Assembly: GCA_019321725.1 (NCBI GenBank)
Contig: CM033116.1
Coordinates: 12,232,841-12,296,840 of the forward strand
Source: Paulownia fortunei
Taxonomy: Eukaryota; Streptophyta; Magnoliopsida; Lamiales; Paulowniaceae
Direction of reading: 5' to 3'
DNA length: 64,000 nt
Position numbers and translations under genes: made by a program. The notes below the pieces were generated by a model that did no database searches, had not been told where the DNA came from, and saw nothing but the letters and a program-made list of their open reading frames with translations. This document shows positions 32,715 to 46,075 of this stretch, piece by piece (positions within the stretch are counted from its first letter, which is position 1; the number at the start of each line of letters is the position of its first letter).

Positions 32715-35003
32715 TGTAACATCCCTTAATCTAACTGTAGAGCCTAAATAAGCTGATACAGTTAAGTCAAGAAATGTTAATTTTTCATCGTTATTAGAGT
32801 TATGATTTTTAATAAAAGTTCTCATTTTTAGCTATAAGAGAAAGAACTTGAATTGTTTTAAACACACCATATACATATATCAAAATTGAGTACATCTGTT
32901 TACAAAACCATAATAGAGTGACTTATTTAAAAACAAAATAGAGTTTTCAAAATAAACTACAAAACAGGTCGAAGCATGGCATATGAACAAATCTCTGTCC
33001 GGCCGCTCTAGAAACTCAGTCAATCTCTAAACCTGTACATTTTCACCTGCATCACATGAATCTAATGAGCTAAAGGCTCAGTAAGATGAAACTGATGCAA
33101 TAACAAATAACATATATGCACATCTCATAAATCATTAAATGCAATATTCTATTTAATAACTTTCATTCATAAATCATTCTTTAGGGCCCTTGAAGTGTGG
33201 CACCTAACTAATAGTGGTAGACCGTGGTTTTTTAGAACCTGTTCATAATGAATGGCCAATAAGAGAACTAATATGGGGTTTCCATACTTGGTCTTTCAAC
33301 TTCAGGTATTAGCCGTATTCTATCTCATTCATTGTAGCTTTTCTATATCGATTTTTCAACCTCAAGTATTTGCCACCATTTGTTGGGTCAGCTGGTCCCT
33401 TCCGCATCCCTTGTCTACCTGACCATCAATCAAGGACCATACTTCTTTTTTTAAAAACCTCATTATATTCTTAATAGTGTCATGTTTCATGAACCATAAA
33501 TGTATCAAACATTACATCATTTGACAAATAATAACAATCACATTAAAATATGAACAACATTATATGATTCTTGTGATATAGCAAATAAAAGTTTCAACTT
33601 ACCTCAAGTCCACTTTGTGACAAGTGAAAAGACCAATCTCTTTGAAAGATAGGATGTGTTGAAGGCTTAACATAATCAAATCCTGTACCACTTAATATCC
33701 TTTTTATAAATCATTTAGTCTATTCTAGTTAAAGTTCATGTACACTTTTCAATCTTTTGTAAACAACTTCATATCAATTACATAACCTTAAAAACAATGC
33801 ATACTCCATATTTTACTACTAATTCAAGACATTAAACATTAGGGCAGTCATTAAATAACTAATAATTCAAATATAATTATTAGGGCTGCCCCTAAAACAT
33901 GCACACAATCCAAATCAACATGACGTAAATTCGGTTCTAACTTAAATTGATTGTACCATTCAATTAAGCAAACTAATTGCTATTGTTTTCAATCATTCAA
34001 AGAAACTTCCAAACAAAATATAAGCATTACAAAATCAATAGAAACAAGTAAATTAAACAATTTCACAAGACTATCAATTTTGCTAAAAATTAGCTTAACT
34101 AGCTTGGTTTTGGCTTCAAGTGTAACTTACTTAAGTTTTCAATCATACAAAAGCATACTAAAACATGTAACCATCCAAGATACTATAAATTCATCATAAG
34201 AAATATTGAAAAAGAATATACCTTGATTAAGTTGGATTTAAACTTCAAAAACAATGGTTTTCAAGCTTAAAATGATGGAAACTTGTTCTAGCTTGTGTTC
34301 TATGGATTCTTATGAATTGAATTCAATTTTTGTGAGTATGAGAGTGTAGAAATTTAGGAGAAACTTAGAAGAATAAGAGCTGGTCATTTTTGAGGTGCTT
34401 CCACAAGAAATATGGATGAAAATGATTTCTTTGACCTTTCAAAGAGAGGTAAGTGAAGGGTGATGATTGGTTGCATCATCTTCTCATGCCAAAAGCCATG
34501 TTCATAGGCTAAGGAGATGACAAAAATTGATGCTTTGGTGTTATAATCAAGTGCAATGCGGTTTAGAATGATTTTTGTAACCTAATCAACCAACCAATCA
34601 AATTGCACCATTTTGCATACTTTTAGTTCTTAGCCAAATGTAACATATTTTAAGTAAATATGTAGGTAATTAATCACTTTATCATATAACTAGTATGGAG
34701 CAATATAAATAATTCATTTCATGGCCATTCAACACATCAATCTTCCTTAATCGAGATACCGAGCTTTTCACTGTGAAAAGGCACTTAAGGAATATGTTAA
34801 ATCAAGAAATGAAAGTTTGATCTCATATTTCATGTACTAATTCATGTTAAAGCATAATTGAAGCATATAATAATAATTATTCATGTTCCTGCAATCATGC
34901 TATTTGTATGCCATAATTCGATAATGCACATTGATTAGATGTATATTTATGCAAAATGCTTATTATTGGCTATGTAGGAGAGAATTGAGAATTGGGCATT
35001 ACA
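32715..35003 (-). repeat. Tekay-like element 5' LTR (2289 bp, full length)
   Basis: TGTAACATCCC ... GGGCATTACA on the plus strand of the window; it holds the extra 690 bases (33683 to about 34370) missing from the other LTR. Short frames inside are unsupported. Confidence 0.92.
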
Positions 35004-36010
35004 GTTTATTGCATTTTTTTTATGCAATATGTACAAGGGCAAAAAGAATGGAATTATGGGATGGTTTACGTTATCATCATCTTGGATGATTGGTGGCAAT
35101 TTCAATACTATACTACTACATGCCTCGAAAAAAAAAAAAGTGCAACACTTAACTTAATGTCCCTGGAGGACTTTGGTAATATGATACTGGACTGTTCCCA
35201 ATGGATGCTGGATTTGAAGGATCTCAATTTACATAGTGCAGCAATCCGGTATGGGAATGTTTAGATCGAGCTCTATCACTCTAGGGTGGTCCGATGTGTT
35301 TCCATCTACAAGAGTTGAACATGTGGTTTGGGAAAATTCGGATCATGCCACCGTTACTTATTGAGCTTCAGACATCAAATGAGTCTTTCCTATGTTCATT
35401 TTGGTTCATTAATAGCTGGGTAAATCTTCATGATTTTTCAGCTTCTAGTACGAAAAGTGTGGAATGAGGCCTTGGCAGCGGAGAGCATGATAAAACTTCA
35501 ATAGAAATTGTACCGAATGAAAGCGCACTTAAAAATGTGGAATAAGGAAGTTTTCAGTGATATATTTGATAGAGTAAAAGCGGTGGAGGCGGAGTTGCTA
35601 TTGAAGGAGCAAATATTTGAAATCCATCGGATGAGAATCTCATTATGTTGAAAAAATGTCAAGCTCAGTTGGCAAGAGCATTGGCTAATGATGAGGTTTA
35701 TTGGAAACAAAAGGCTACTTGTAAATATTTAAAATAGGGAGAAATAAATACGGCGTATTTTCATTCATTAGTAAAAAAACGGAGACAAAAATTTACCATT
35801 TTTTTCTATTTTGGATGATGATGAATGTATCACAGATTCGGGCAGTTTAAGAGATTCGGGTGCTAAATTTTTCCAGAATTTGCTAACGGGCAGCCGGGTT
35901 GATTTTCAAGATTTTGAGCTTGATTGTTTGCAACAAAACATTACAGAGGAGGGACTTGCATTGACTACTATTCCTACTATTGAGGAGGTCACATGCAGGT
36001 TATATTTGAC
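35004..36010 (+). pseudogene. LINE ORF2 part 2: endonuclease end and linker before reverse transcriptase
   Basis: Resumes the LINE after the gypsy element. A VYAKCTRAKRMELWD-like endonuclease segment lies near 35008-35060, then SLEDFGNMILDCSQWMLDL at about 35160-35215. The linker toward reverse transcriptase contains MKAHLKMWNKEVFSDIFDRV near 35520-35580 and, at 35811-35990, DECITDSGSLRDSGAKFFQN followed by LLTGSRVDFQDFELDCLQQN. The reverse transcriptase itself is absent: the LINE stops near 36010 where a copia leader begins. Stops are frequent. Confidence 0.82.
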
Positions 36011-36029
36011 ATTGCATGCAGGCATTTTA

Positions 36030-37480
36030 ATTATTATTGTTGAAATTGACCTCGATCAACTTTGGCTCTAATAGATCATATAGGATTGACTCATGATCAT
36101 CCATGTTATTTTAGTATGTGTGTGATGCATGCTAGTTTAATTGTTTATGTTTTTATTCCTTTATTGTATGAGATGTATGTTTAGGATAGATAACATAAAC
36201 AAGACAATTCATAAGATGAGACCTTGCATCATATTAATATTAAGTTGTAAAAGATAAAATTGATTGGGGTTTAATCACCCATATCTTCCATCATAAATAG
36301 TGGCATGTCATTGATACCATAATTAATATATTTGTCACTAGTTGTAGGACATATTTTATGTTAGAAAACTATGAATAATATTAAACATGAGACGCTCATG
36401 CAATGGACTTCTCTCAATTGTAGCTCATTTCATTATGGGTGTTGAGCTAATCCATTTACATGAAGATTTGATGGGTCTAACTTAGCATAAAGTGGTATAA
36501 GGGTTTATATCATTGGAGTCTATGTGAAACATGAGGCAAAAATCTGAGGGTTGCATGAGATGTAATTGAAAAGATTATTGTTTACCTTTTGATTTTTCAG
36601 TGGGCTCATACTATTGAGGAATAAATAAGTCAATAGGCCTCAAGTCCACCAAAAAATTGAATTTTCCAATTTTTTTGTCTTAAGGCCAATGGCATTTGTT
36701 TAAAAGAGTGTGGTAATTTACGATTAGAGAGCAAAAATCAGATATATTTTGTGTTTCACATTTACTTTTGTCAATAGTCTTATCTAATCAATGGCTAATA
36801 ATCTAATCACAACCATACTAGACATTAATTAGCTCAGTGGCCCAAATTACTTCGACTAGTGTAACTTGAGAATTGTGCTCGAGTTGGAAAGAGACATATG
36901 TTTTGACATTGGCTCCCTTTTTAGGCTCTGTCTAAGGGCTTATTGACAAAACTCATGCCACTTATGATAAGTGGGTAGATGATTATCTAAAAGCTCAAAG
37001 GTATATGATGGCATCCAAGTCAAATGAATTGCGAAGGCAACACGATGATATAGCTCATGCCATTGAGATATACCTCCACTTGAAAGAGTTGTATAGAGAG
37101 CACAATCTACAAGTGAGATATCAAGTCTTGAAGGAGCTCTTTCAAGCTTGTGTGACACAAAGATCATCTGTCCATGATCATGGATTTAGAATGATTGGGC
37201 TCATTGAAAAGCTCAATAACCTTGGTGTATTTATAGACAATAAACTCTATATAGATTTTGTCATTCAGTCTTTGCCAAGTTTGTGATGAAGTTCAACATG
37301 TATAAGGTAGATATTATCTTACTGAACTAGTCTATATGTTGAAGACAACCAAATCCACCGATAAAAGAATAAGCATTTTTTGCTAATATGTTCTTCTGAA
37401 TCTTGGAATTATTCTATAATGGTGGGTAATGGTGGGTGAAAAAGCCAATGGCCAACAGAGAGGAGAAGTGTCTCCATTGT
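36030..37480 (+). pseudogene. Copia remnant F: leader and gag
   Basis: 36030-36160 matches the copia leader at 12160-12290. From ATG at 36791, gag reads MANNLITTILDTN, a stop, then LSGPNYFD-like and NLRIVLELERHMYVLTLAPL pieces. The open stretch 37005-37286 continues with SNELRRQHDDIAHAIEIYLH, VHDHGFRMIGLIEKLNNLGV and DFVIQSLPSL. The block ends near 37480 at the beginning of a zinc knuckle (CLHC). No protease or pol follows directly, so most of the element is deleted. Confidence 0.8.
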
Positions 37481-37483
37481 AGT

Positions 37484-38700
37484 TATTAAAGATAGTGCCC
37501 TAATGGCATGAATTAGTATATTATTTGTTGAATTAATAAAATAATATTTCATACTTGTTTTTTGTGCATATTGATGTAATTATGAATATAAAAAAAAATT
37601 ATTTATTCATGTTACCATAATTTTAGTATATAAATGTAATATACAAAAGGAATAAGATTATGAATAATAAACCAAATTAGTTCATAATAAAATTAATTGA
37701 AGTTAGGATCTTTAATTAAATTATTATTGGTGTGGTCCATTGCATTAAGAATATAATAATTTTATCTGGACTATTAATGTGGTGACATCATAATGGAGGT
37801 ACTTTATATAATGTGATTATATATAATTGGACCAAACGTAATTTGAGTTTTCACATAATTTCTATTATTTTTTGAAAATTTAATTAACATCAATAGATGA
37901 TCATCTATAAATTGATTTTAATTCTGAGTGGTTATAGACTTCTATTTATTTCAGTGTGATCTTCGATTTATTCGTTAAATGTTTGTTAGTTAACATTCCT
38001 AAACACTTGCATTTTAAGACCACATTGGGATAGATAACTGGAAATATAACTTATAGATATGATATTCATGCCTTCCTAGGGCTGGTGATAAGATGATTCC
38101 CTTGATTAGTTAATTCTGCAACTAAAAGATAGAGTGCTCAAATTTATAACTTGGTTAAAAATTAACTGTTCACTACTAAATTAATAGTAGATAAGAAATA
38201 AGAGATAATTAAAGAGGCCAATAGAAAACCTAGATCTAATTTTGAGTCGCTTATGAAGGGTCAAATCATATGTAATGAATATATGATGGACTACTTAAAT
38301 TTGATCAAAGTAAATTATTCTATAATTACAAGAGTTCAATTCAGGTTTTTTAATGCAGTAATCTTGGAATTATTAAATTAGATGAATTAATTAAAGAGTT
38401 TAATTAATTATTTAAATTTATTAAAACTTGTAATTAAAGGTCCATCTGTCCCCAGTCCACTTCATAAACATTGTAATGGATTATAAACAACAAATTATAT
38501 TATACTTATAATTGTAGGAAATTGTTTCTGATAAATATTGTAGATTATATTTATTTTGATATATATATATATATGTATGTATTATCTAGAATTATAAATT
38601 TTAGATAAATACAAACACATAAGTTACATATCACTTTTTAAGAGATATAATTATCTTTCAATTAGAGTTAGAAGAGAAAAAAGAAACTAGGGATTCAGAT
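37484..38700 (+). repeat. Probable LTR of copia remnant F
   Basis: AT-rich and non-coding. It begins with a GTGCCCTAATGGCATGAATT segment followed by AATAAAATAATATTTC, resembling the start of several plant copia LTRs. A TATATATATATATATG run lies near 38560. No second copy exists in the window, so the ends are not fixed. The junction with the gag zinc knuckle at 37470-37490 is ambiguous. Confidence 0.4.
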
Positions 38701-38713
38701 CTTCCTCTTCTCT

Positions 38714-40242
38714 TGATAGGCTCATAAATTGTGACATTTCCGACACCTCTATGTGCATAATTGCACATGTTTTTATCTTACAATTGATATAATTTTGCTT
38801 TATTTTATGATAATTGTTTGTAGATACAAAGTTTGAAGAAATAGGGTTGAAATATGAAAAATAAAAAAAAATATAAAAAAGGGTCTGAGCTGCAGCCAAG
38901 AAATTCCATGTCACGGCCCCAATGCACACTGTGTTTCAAACCACAACTCAAAAATTCCAGGTCACCGCCCCAATACAAAAATTAGAAAATAGAATGTTTC
39001 GAGTCACGACTCCACTGTGCATAATAGAAAAATATCTCCAAATGGAATTTTGATGACAAGTGCAAAAAAAGGCTCATTTTGGCATCTTTCTAATTTGCCA
39101 CACCTTAGAGATAGTACATACATCACACACACCATGTGACCCTCTATTAGCTAAACTATACACACACAACTATATCACATAAATGATATATACACAAATG
39201 CTTACATATAATTTCTAGAACAACAAACAAAACACACAACATTCAAAACATTATTCATCACCTAGACACACTCTACACCTAAATTTTTCTCCACCCAAAA
39301 CACACATTTCTCTATATTTCTGCACATACTACACCAAGAACATACACACCCATTACAAAGGAGCTTGGAATTTGAAGATAAAAAGAAAATGAGTTTCATT
39401 AGGCATTGAAGATTTTGAAGCAGAAGTGAAGAATCGCTTAGTGGTTGTAATCTTGTACTTTAATTTCTTCTTTTATTTTGTTTAGTTTTGAGAAATTTGT
39501 AAGAATCATGATATTGGGAAACCTTGGTGCTTGTTTAATTTTAATATGAACTAAACTACTATTGTCAAGACTTGGAAAGCCATTTCTATGGAGTTAAGAA
39601 TTGATGTTTATATTATGATTAGAATGTTGTTTTTACTGTGATGAGCATATACTATGTTCTTAATACATCTTGAGACTTGGTCGATATTCAAGTTGATTTT
39701 AACTATTACAATTAAGATCGAGAGGTGAGGTTGTAATAATAGATCAGGTAGTATACCATGGACTGACCCGTACAGAGATATAGGCATGGGTATATGCAGT
39801 AGTCAAAGTGTGAAAATTGAAAGCTAGTGAAATTCACAAAGCTCAATAAATGCTTAGTAAGATGGTCTATAGCTAGAGATGGTGTCGGTGACCTACTAGA
39901 GGTAGATTTGGTTGGACTCAAGAGAGAACACCAATTACAGTAGGAAGACCTGTCATCACACAACCCACGTCATTTCTAATCACAATTAAGCTAGGTTCAT
40001 AACAACATAGGATGGCTAATCAATGCCTTAACTCTCCTTAGTATTGAATTCAGTCCCCTAATCTCCTTAAGTTTTAGTTGCTTTTGTTAAATTTAGTAGT
40101 TTTTGCATTTTAATTCAACCACTACCATAATCGTTAGGTCAAATATAGTATAGGTAATCAATATTTAATACTTACACATGCACTCCCTAGGGATACTCTA
40201 CTCTACTCACTCTCTATTACTTATTGACACCATGCACTTGCA
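38714..40242 (+). repeat. Gypsy LTR G (Tat/Athila-like), probably solo or 5' LTR
   Basis: A non-coding stretch starting TGATAGGCTCATAAATTGTG and ending TTGACACCATGCACTTGCA, followed by GGTTTGTTACCATAGTTTTGG, which recalls a degraded tRNA-Asp primer site. An imperfect triplicate of a GTCAC(G/C)(G/A)CCCCAAT-type segment occurs at 38905-39030. No coding domain is attached. Family by general appearance only. Confidence 0.5.
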
Positions 40243-41723
40243 GGTTTGTTACCATAGTTTTGGGGTCCCTATCTCTCTCACTCTACATATTTTTTAAAAG
40301 AGAAATAGTTCTCTAGCTTTTGTTGAATTCTTCCTTCCCCTCTCCTAAGCCCAATCTTGTAATTTCATGAGTTAAAAATATAAGAAGATAAATTATACAG
40401 TATAATTTAATTTAGCGTTAAGAATGCTCACTCGTTTTTCATTAGTGTGGAGGCTTGGATTGAAAGCACTTGGTGTCTAAATCAATTGGATCAAAGCTTA
40501 TAAAGGTGGGCTTGAAGATTCTGAAAGCATCACTAGTGTGCTTGTGTGGTGTATGCAATATGGAATAACAAGTACACTAGTCACAAGTAATAGAGTGTGT
40601 GAGAATACAGGTTGTCGTATCCTTAGGGAGCATGTAGGCAAGTACCAAATATAGATCCTCTAGCTATATTAACCTATTAAAATTTGAGGAGTAAATTAAA
40701 AACTAAAACAAACTAATTAGCAAAGCAAATATAAATACAAATAAATGCAAGAGATTAAAATTAAAGGACATGGATCACTATTTTACTTCATTATGAGTTT
40801 CACAAATTTATGGTTAGGATGAGTGTTTGATTATGTGACAATGAGATTTCCATTTGCACTTGATATTTTCTTTCAGGACATATCAATTCTACCATTAAAA
40901 GGTAACCAACTATAAGTTTATAATGGGCTCAACCAATTAGCGATGCAATAGGCTCGATGAACTCCACTAGATTTCAACTTTACGTCTATGACTATTCCAT
41001 GTATTAAGTCCTATATGTCTATAGCGACTTAGTCCTGGGCAGGCATTACACGAGCACCTATTACAATACTATCTTTCGATCTCAATCACAACAATAACAA
41101 ATATCATTTCAAAGTTGGCCAAACTTCAAAAAGTATTAAACACATAATGCATGCTCAACAAAATTTAAACAATTTCCAACCCATAAATAAGATATTAACT
41201 AATAAATTCATAACATAACTTTATAAGCCTTGACTAAAAATAAGTTAGCTCATATTAAAATAAAGAAAGCACCACTTATCTTTAGAAAACATTTCGTTTG
41301 TTATTTATTGAGGTTAACCATTCGATTAACAATGCTTCTTGGGTATTAGATACTGACATCTTTGCAACTCAAGAGAAAATAATTGACCTAAGACTAACTA
41401 CCCAACTTGTGGCGTCTCATAATATAATGTTTTGTGCTGCCAACTAAATAAGAAAATAAAGTTGTGCCTATCCTAACAATAATTTGTTTTTAGTTTTTAA
41501 TCACTCTATCAAATATCGATCGGTTGAATATAGATGAGTTTTCTGCACTTTGGTACTTTCTCAAACAACTCCTTTCAAAAATGTTATCTCTTCTCATCAT
41601 ATTGAATACTAAAACTTGACATCGTACATTTGCGGTGGGATTGCTAACCCATAACATATCAGCAATAAAAATAAGGAGCATGTCCTTAGTTTCTAATATT
41701 GTGTTGTGGACTAAGTTGTAATA
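40243..41723 (+). other. Degraded retroelement interior without usable frames
   Basis: The region 40595-40640 (GAATACAGGTTGTCGTATCC then TTAGGGAG) resembles the untranslated 3' region of Tat/Athila elements. At 41335-41420 a plus-strand frame reads NASWVLDTDIF and LTTQLVASHNIMF, weakly like a copia protease. Neither is long enough for a firm call. Nothing else is seen. Confidence 0.35.
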
Positions 41724-42277
41724 TGACTAATAGAAATTGTTCCCTTAATAGGACTTATAAATAAATTAAAGACTTCCTCTTTATTTGATGTCATCTTATA
41801 TTGATCATTGATAGTTGAACTTATTTACAAGCTCCACTCAACTTGAATTGCTTCGTTGAACTCCCTTGTATATTGACCACCGTCAAGCAGTAGTGTGTCT
41901 TCTCCAGAAGATTTCACCTCCTTCTCCTAAAGGATGTTGAGTAGAGATGTTGCAATATGGTTAACAATGTAGACCAAATCTCTTTAGTTGACTTTGAAAA
42001 CCAAACTCTCGTTTTTGCCTCGGAGTAAAAAATCTGCTCTTATGATTTTAATCTCAAAAATTTGTAGTCAAATAATGCCACATACAATCAGTATAAGCAG
42101 AAAAAGCCTATATAATCATCGTTTGATAAGTCAAGATATTACAAGATAATCGTTCTTCTTAATAAAAAATCTTCAAGATATGATTTTTGAAATCGTGGGC
42201 TTATCAAGATATTACAAGATTTTTCTTCTTACTAAAAAGATTTTCAAGATATGATTACCTAAATCTTTGGCTTTTCA
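41724..42277 (-). repeat. Copia element H 3' LTR (internally deleted)
   Basis: Aligns to the right LTR from AAGGATGTTGAGTAGAGATG onward through AGTCAAATAATGCCA. About 170-250 bases near its inner left part are missing compared with the right copy. A TCTTCTTA...AAGATATGATT unit is tandemly doubled at 42125-42270. Confidence 0.75.
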
Positions 42278-42439
42278 CTCATCCTTCCAAATCTACAAGG
42301 ATACACATAACAAATGATGATCTTGGACCTATCAAAACATACTTATCAGTCGCATCAAACACTTGACATATATCTTTAGTGAATTTAACAAATACATTTT
42401 GATCAAAAAGTTTACTAATACTTATTAAATTTGCTTTAA

Positions 42440-42665
42440 GATCCTCTACATGCAAGTAATGTTCAACTTTAGAACACCATTTACATCAAGTGTTCCTTTT
42501 TCAAGAATTCTACCCTTGACACCATCAACGAAAATGACATGTCTTTCATCCATGATTTTATAGTTCCTTAAATTCCATATTTTTCCAATTATATGTAGAG
42601 CATCCATCATCAAAGTACCAAAACTCATAAGTATTTGATTTCAAAGACATGTAAGCCATATGACA
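42440..42665 (-). pseudogene. Copia element H protease fragment
   Basis: Minus-strand WYFDDGCSTY lies near 42590-42620, corresponding to the DSGCS active site with Ser changed to Asp. After a frame break 42446-42628 gives DERHVIFVDGVKGRILEKGT then DVNGVLKLN. This matches the protease to pre-integrase part of copia pol. Sequence after it (42300-42440) contains an NLISISKLFDQNVFVKFTKD-like segment and then stops at the purine tract. Confidence 0.75.
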
Positions 42666-42738
42666 CCTAAGATCAGATTTTCTTATCCATATTCTACATT
42701 AAGATTCATTTTTTAAGTCTATCTTAATCTTTGGTATT

Positions 42739-44344
42739 TAATAAGTGCATATTTTGACATATTTTTGTATCAAATTCTTTATACTTTCCTTACTTTATTC
42801 TTAATATTATATTTTTATTAATATTTTGTGTAAGGGAATCAATGAATAAAAAAAGATAAAAAAGAGTCAAAATAAAACCAAAGAAGACAATACTTTTCGT
42901 GAGCAAGTTAGAAAATAATATTTTATTAAATCAAAGAAGCATCACAATTAGGAGAAAAATGTCATTTTTACCTAAGTCCATCATGTGTAGATCAAAATAT
43001 ATGCAAGAAATCACTTGCACTTTGCAAGTAATCGTTGGGTTTGTATTAAATTTAAAATAAACATGTTTCCAAACTTGTGTAGTTCGTATTTTGGGTATAA
43101 CTCCATGTTAAAAAGCCCTATAAACCTAAATCTTACTTCATTTGAAATCTAAGAAATATAACTATAACTTTTATGTTGGAAGCTCAATCCAATTCAGCTT
43201 AGATTATAGCAAAAAATTCGTCTAAATGTGTGTATTGGAAAGAATCTATTTATGCTGACACATCTTCTTAAATCAAGCATAACTTTCTCTCTAGTGATTG
43301 TAATTAGGTGATTTAAGTTGAAAAATGAAGCTAACAGATAAATACATACGTTCATATATCACTTTTCCAAAATCAACTAATTTTATAGAGAAAAATATGT
43401 GATAAAATTAGAATCTGAAAAGAACATGTGAATTTAGAGTATATTTGAAGTAAATTTTGAGTGAATTTGGAGATTCCAATTTAGGCACTCTTCTACATAA
43501 ATAGGGCCTCTTGGATGTCATTAAAAATACACAAAAACCCTTAGAGGGGAAAAAAAGTTTTATTATTGTTTTTCTTTAGACTAAGTTTTCTAGTAGTAAT
43601 GTAAGTTTTCTAGTAGTGATAGAAATTTATTCTCTATTTTTTATTCTATTTTACGTCTTTTTTACTTTTATCATGTCTTTCAAAATTTTATTTAGCTGAA
43701 GAGAAAGAGTGAATCTCTTGATGAAGAAAGAGAAATAGATATAAATGTGCATAATGTTCAGCTGTGTTGTATTATTATTTTAATTTTTGATTGAAACCCT
43801 CCTTGTTTTATGGTGATTCTTGATTTATGTATCACCAATGATACAACAAATACTTGAATTTATTTAGCTTATTGTATGATTCTATAATACCGACTGCTAA
43901 CGTAAAATCTTGATTTGTTATAGACAAAGGTGTGCATAAATACTTGATCCTATAAATAAGTATTGGTGTTAAGAGATAATTTGCAAACAGTAAGAATATA
44001 TCATGATTGCCTTAATGGATGAGTTATTTGATAGCATCTTCTCATTGGAATCTTAATTAAGCATAGATTCTAATAGTGACATTTAAGAAAGCTAAAAATA
44101 ATAAATAATTGTTCCTCTATCCAAAACTTAAGAGCGAGTCCCTAATCATCAGTATTTTTATTACTTTAATTTATTAGTTATAACATAATTTTTTTTTATA
44201 ATCTAAGTCACATTCAACCCATCTTTTAAGAAATATAAACCTGAAAATTTCACATAACTTCCTTGTAGATTGACCTTGGACTCCTAAAAAATGTAATTAC
44301 TTGATACAACATACACTTAGATTTGCAACCTTAAAGTTGTAGCA
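42739..44344 (+). repeat. Solo Athila LTR (1606 bp)
   Basis: Starts TAATAAGTGCATATTTTGAC and ends TTAAAGTTGTAGCA. It aligns over its whole length with the reversed LTR at 3571-5541 but has one copy of the 176-base segment instead of three. Flanks GTATT (42734-42738) and GTGTT (44345-44349) fit a 5-base target duplication with one transition. No primer site or internal sequence follows, so it is a recombination-derived solo LTR inside copia element H. Confidence 0.85.
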
Positions 44345-44399
44345 GTGTTTGTCTTGGTCTATGTTTAAATCCATATTGCAACATGCTAGAAAATAATTA

Positions 44400-46075
44400 T
44401 TCGAACATGTATTCTATTTTTCAAAATCTTTTTGTATTTAAAACACTCAGGACGAATATGGCCAAAAATATTGCAAAAATAATAGATAGGTACAAACTTT
44501 TTAGGACGAGATCTTTGGAAGGTTTGTTTCTTACAAGAATTCATGAATGAATAAGGTGCATTTGTACATTTAACAAACTCTATTTTCCTATTGGGATCAA
44601 TTTTTTAGGTTGAGCTCTCGCCCGCATAGTTTAGACTGTGATGACCTCCTCCCACTCTCCCACATGAAAGGATTTCATATAGTTTGTCTTTTCTAGAGTT
44701 CATCTTTGATAATGAATTGCATTCACTTTCTAATTCAGTCATGATGGTACCAAGATTTTTCTCCTTTTATATGATGAGAAGTTCACACTGTTGTAACTCA
44801 TGTTTCAATATATCCTTTTGATATGCTAGTTCCACAACTTATTTTTCTAATAATTTATTGGTTTTGCAAACCACAAGCCATTTTTGAAATATTTTATTGT
44901 ACATCAGGTGGATCTCTTCATAACAAAGCTCTTCATCATCGCTTATCAGAGTCAGTGTAGCTTAAATCAATTTGAGAAACTTTAACCTTACCTTCTGTTG
45001 TTGCAACAGAACTAACATCAAAATTAGAAGATGTTACAACATAACTAGCAACATAGCATAACTCAGTTTTGATTTTTCTTGGATCAATCCTAAAGTAGAA
45101 AGATACATTGTTGCTCAGATGTTCCTCCTCATCTTCTTGACACACATAAGATTCATCATCACTTTAGGTTGTGTTAAGTGATTTTCCACCTTTTTTGAGG
45201 GTGTTAGCATATTTAGATTGAACATGTCCTAATTCTTCGCACTCATTTGGATCCTCTTGTTTTCCTATCATTAGAATAAAAAGATGGATTGGCAGCACTT
45301 GTAAACTTAGGAAGATTAGAAGTTTTACCAAGTTTAGAGCTCTTGTTCATTTTGCTCATCTATTTGAGGAATTTTTTGAAATTCTTAGAAAGTAAGGCAG
45401 GAGCTTCATTACTGTCATCAACTTCCTCTGTTGGATGTGATGTTTGAACATCAGCTTGCCACACAACTACTTCTTCCATTTTGTTCTTTTTTAGTTTCAT
45501 TTCAAACGTCTGTAAGGATCCAATCAATTCATCCAACCTTATTTTCGTGATATCATGTGCTTTCTCAATTGGGATAACATTGTAAGCAAACCTCTCAAGT
45601 CACGACCTTGAGTTTTCCTTATAAGTTTGATATCCAAGTATTTTTTCTCCAAGGGCATAAGTTTCATTAGCGATATCACGTAATTTTCCATTGAAGTTGG
45701 CTATTATTTCACTTTCAAGCATTCTGAGGTCCTCAAATCTTGAAGCAAGCATTTGTAGTTTTGACATTTTTAACGATGTTGTTCCTTCATATGCCACTTG
45801 TAGAATATCCCACGTCTCCTTGGCTAATTCACAAGTTGAAATTAGTTTGAACTGATCGATATTGACCACGCAGAAAATGGCATTCAAGGCTTTGGAGTTA
45901 TCATTGGCCAATTGATCCTCATTGGCAATCCACTTATCTTAGGGTTTGGGAATGACGTTTTTTCTTTCATTCTCCATAGCAGGGTGTTTCCATCCATTCA
46001 CAACAGATTTCCAAGCATTTTCATCTAAAGACATAATGAATGCTTTCATACTAGCTTTCTAGTAGGCATAGTTTG
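44400..46075 (-). pseudogene. Copia element H gag and zinc-knuckle region
   Basis: Minus strand from about 46040: MKAFIMSLDENAWKSVVNGW, a stop at about 45940, then open 45600-45911 with NDNSKALNAIFCVVNIDQFK, LISTCELAKETWDILQVAYE and SKLQMLASRFEDLRM (UBN2-type gag). Further left a knuckle NECEELGHVQSKYANTLKK near 45185-45245 has lost its last cysteine (tyrosine), and an acidic spacer lies at 44936-45145. A second knuckle-like IFGHIRPECFKY sits near 44440-44480. The gag of Tork-type copia elements has this layout. Confidence 0.85.

Larger units (their letters stand above)
26411..35003 (-). mobile_element. Tekay-like chromovirus (Ty3/gypsy), complete but dead
   Basis: LTRs at 26411-28028 and 32715-35003 start TGTAACATCCC and end GGGCATTACA. 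A perfect 5-base duplication GTTTA flanks the element (26406-26410 and 35004-35008). Inside on the minus strand: initiator-tRNA primer site, gag, protease, reverse transcriptase, RNase H, integrase, GPY/F module and a chromodomain-like end. The left LTR lacks about 690 bases present in the right one. It sits inside a LINE. Confidence 0.93.

Noticed and set aside
36791..38700. Reading remnant F and LTR G as one complete retrotransposon
   Set aside because: F is copia-like gag, G has a gypsy-like LTR, and no common target duplication or second LTR ties them together.
41335..41420. Copia protease (WVLDT) on the plus strand
   Set aside because: The catalytic triad context is wrong (WVLDTD) and surrounding similarity is weak; mentioned only as a possibility.
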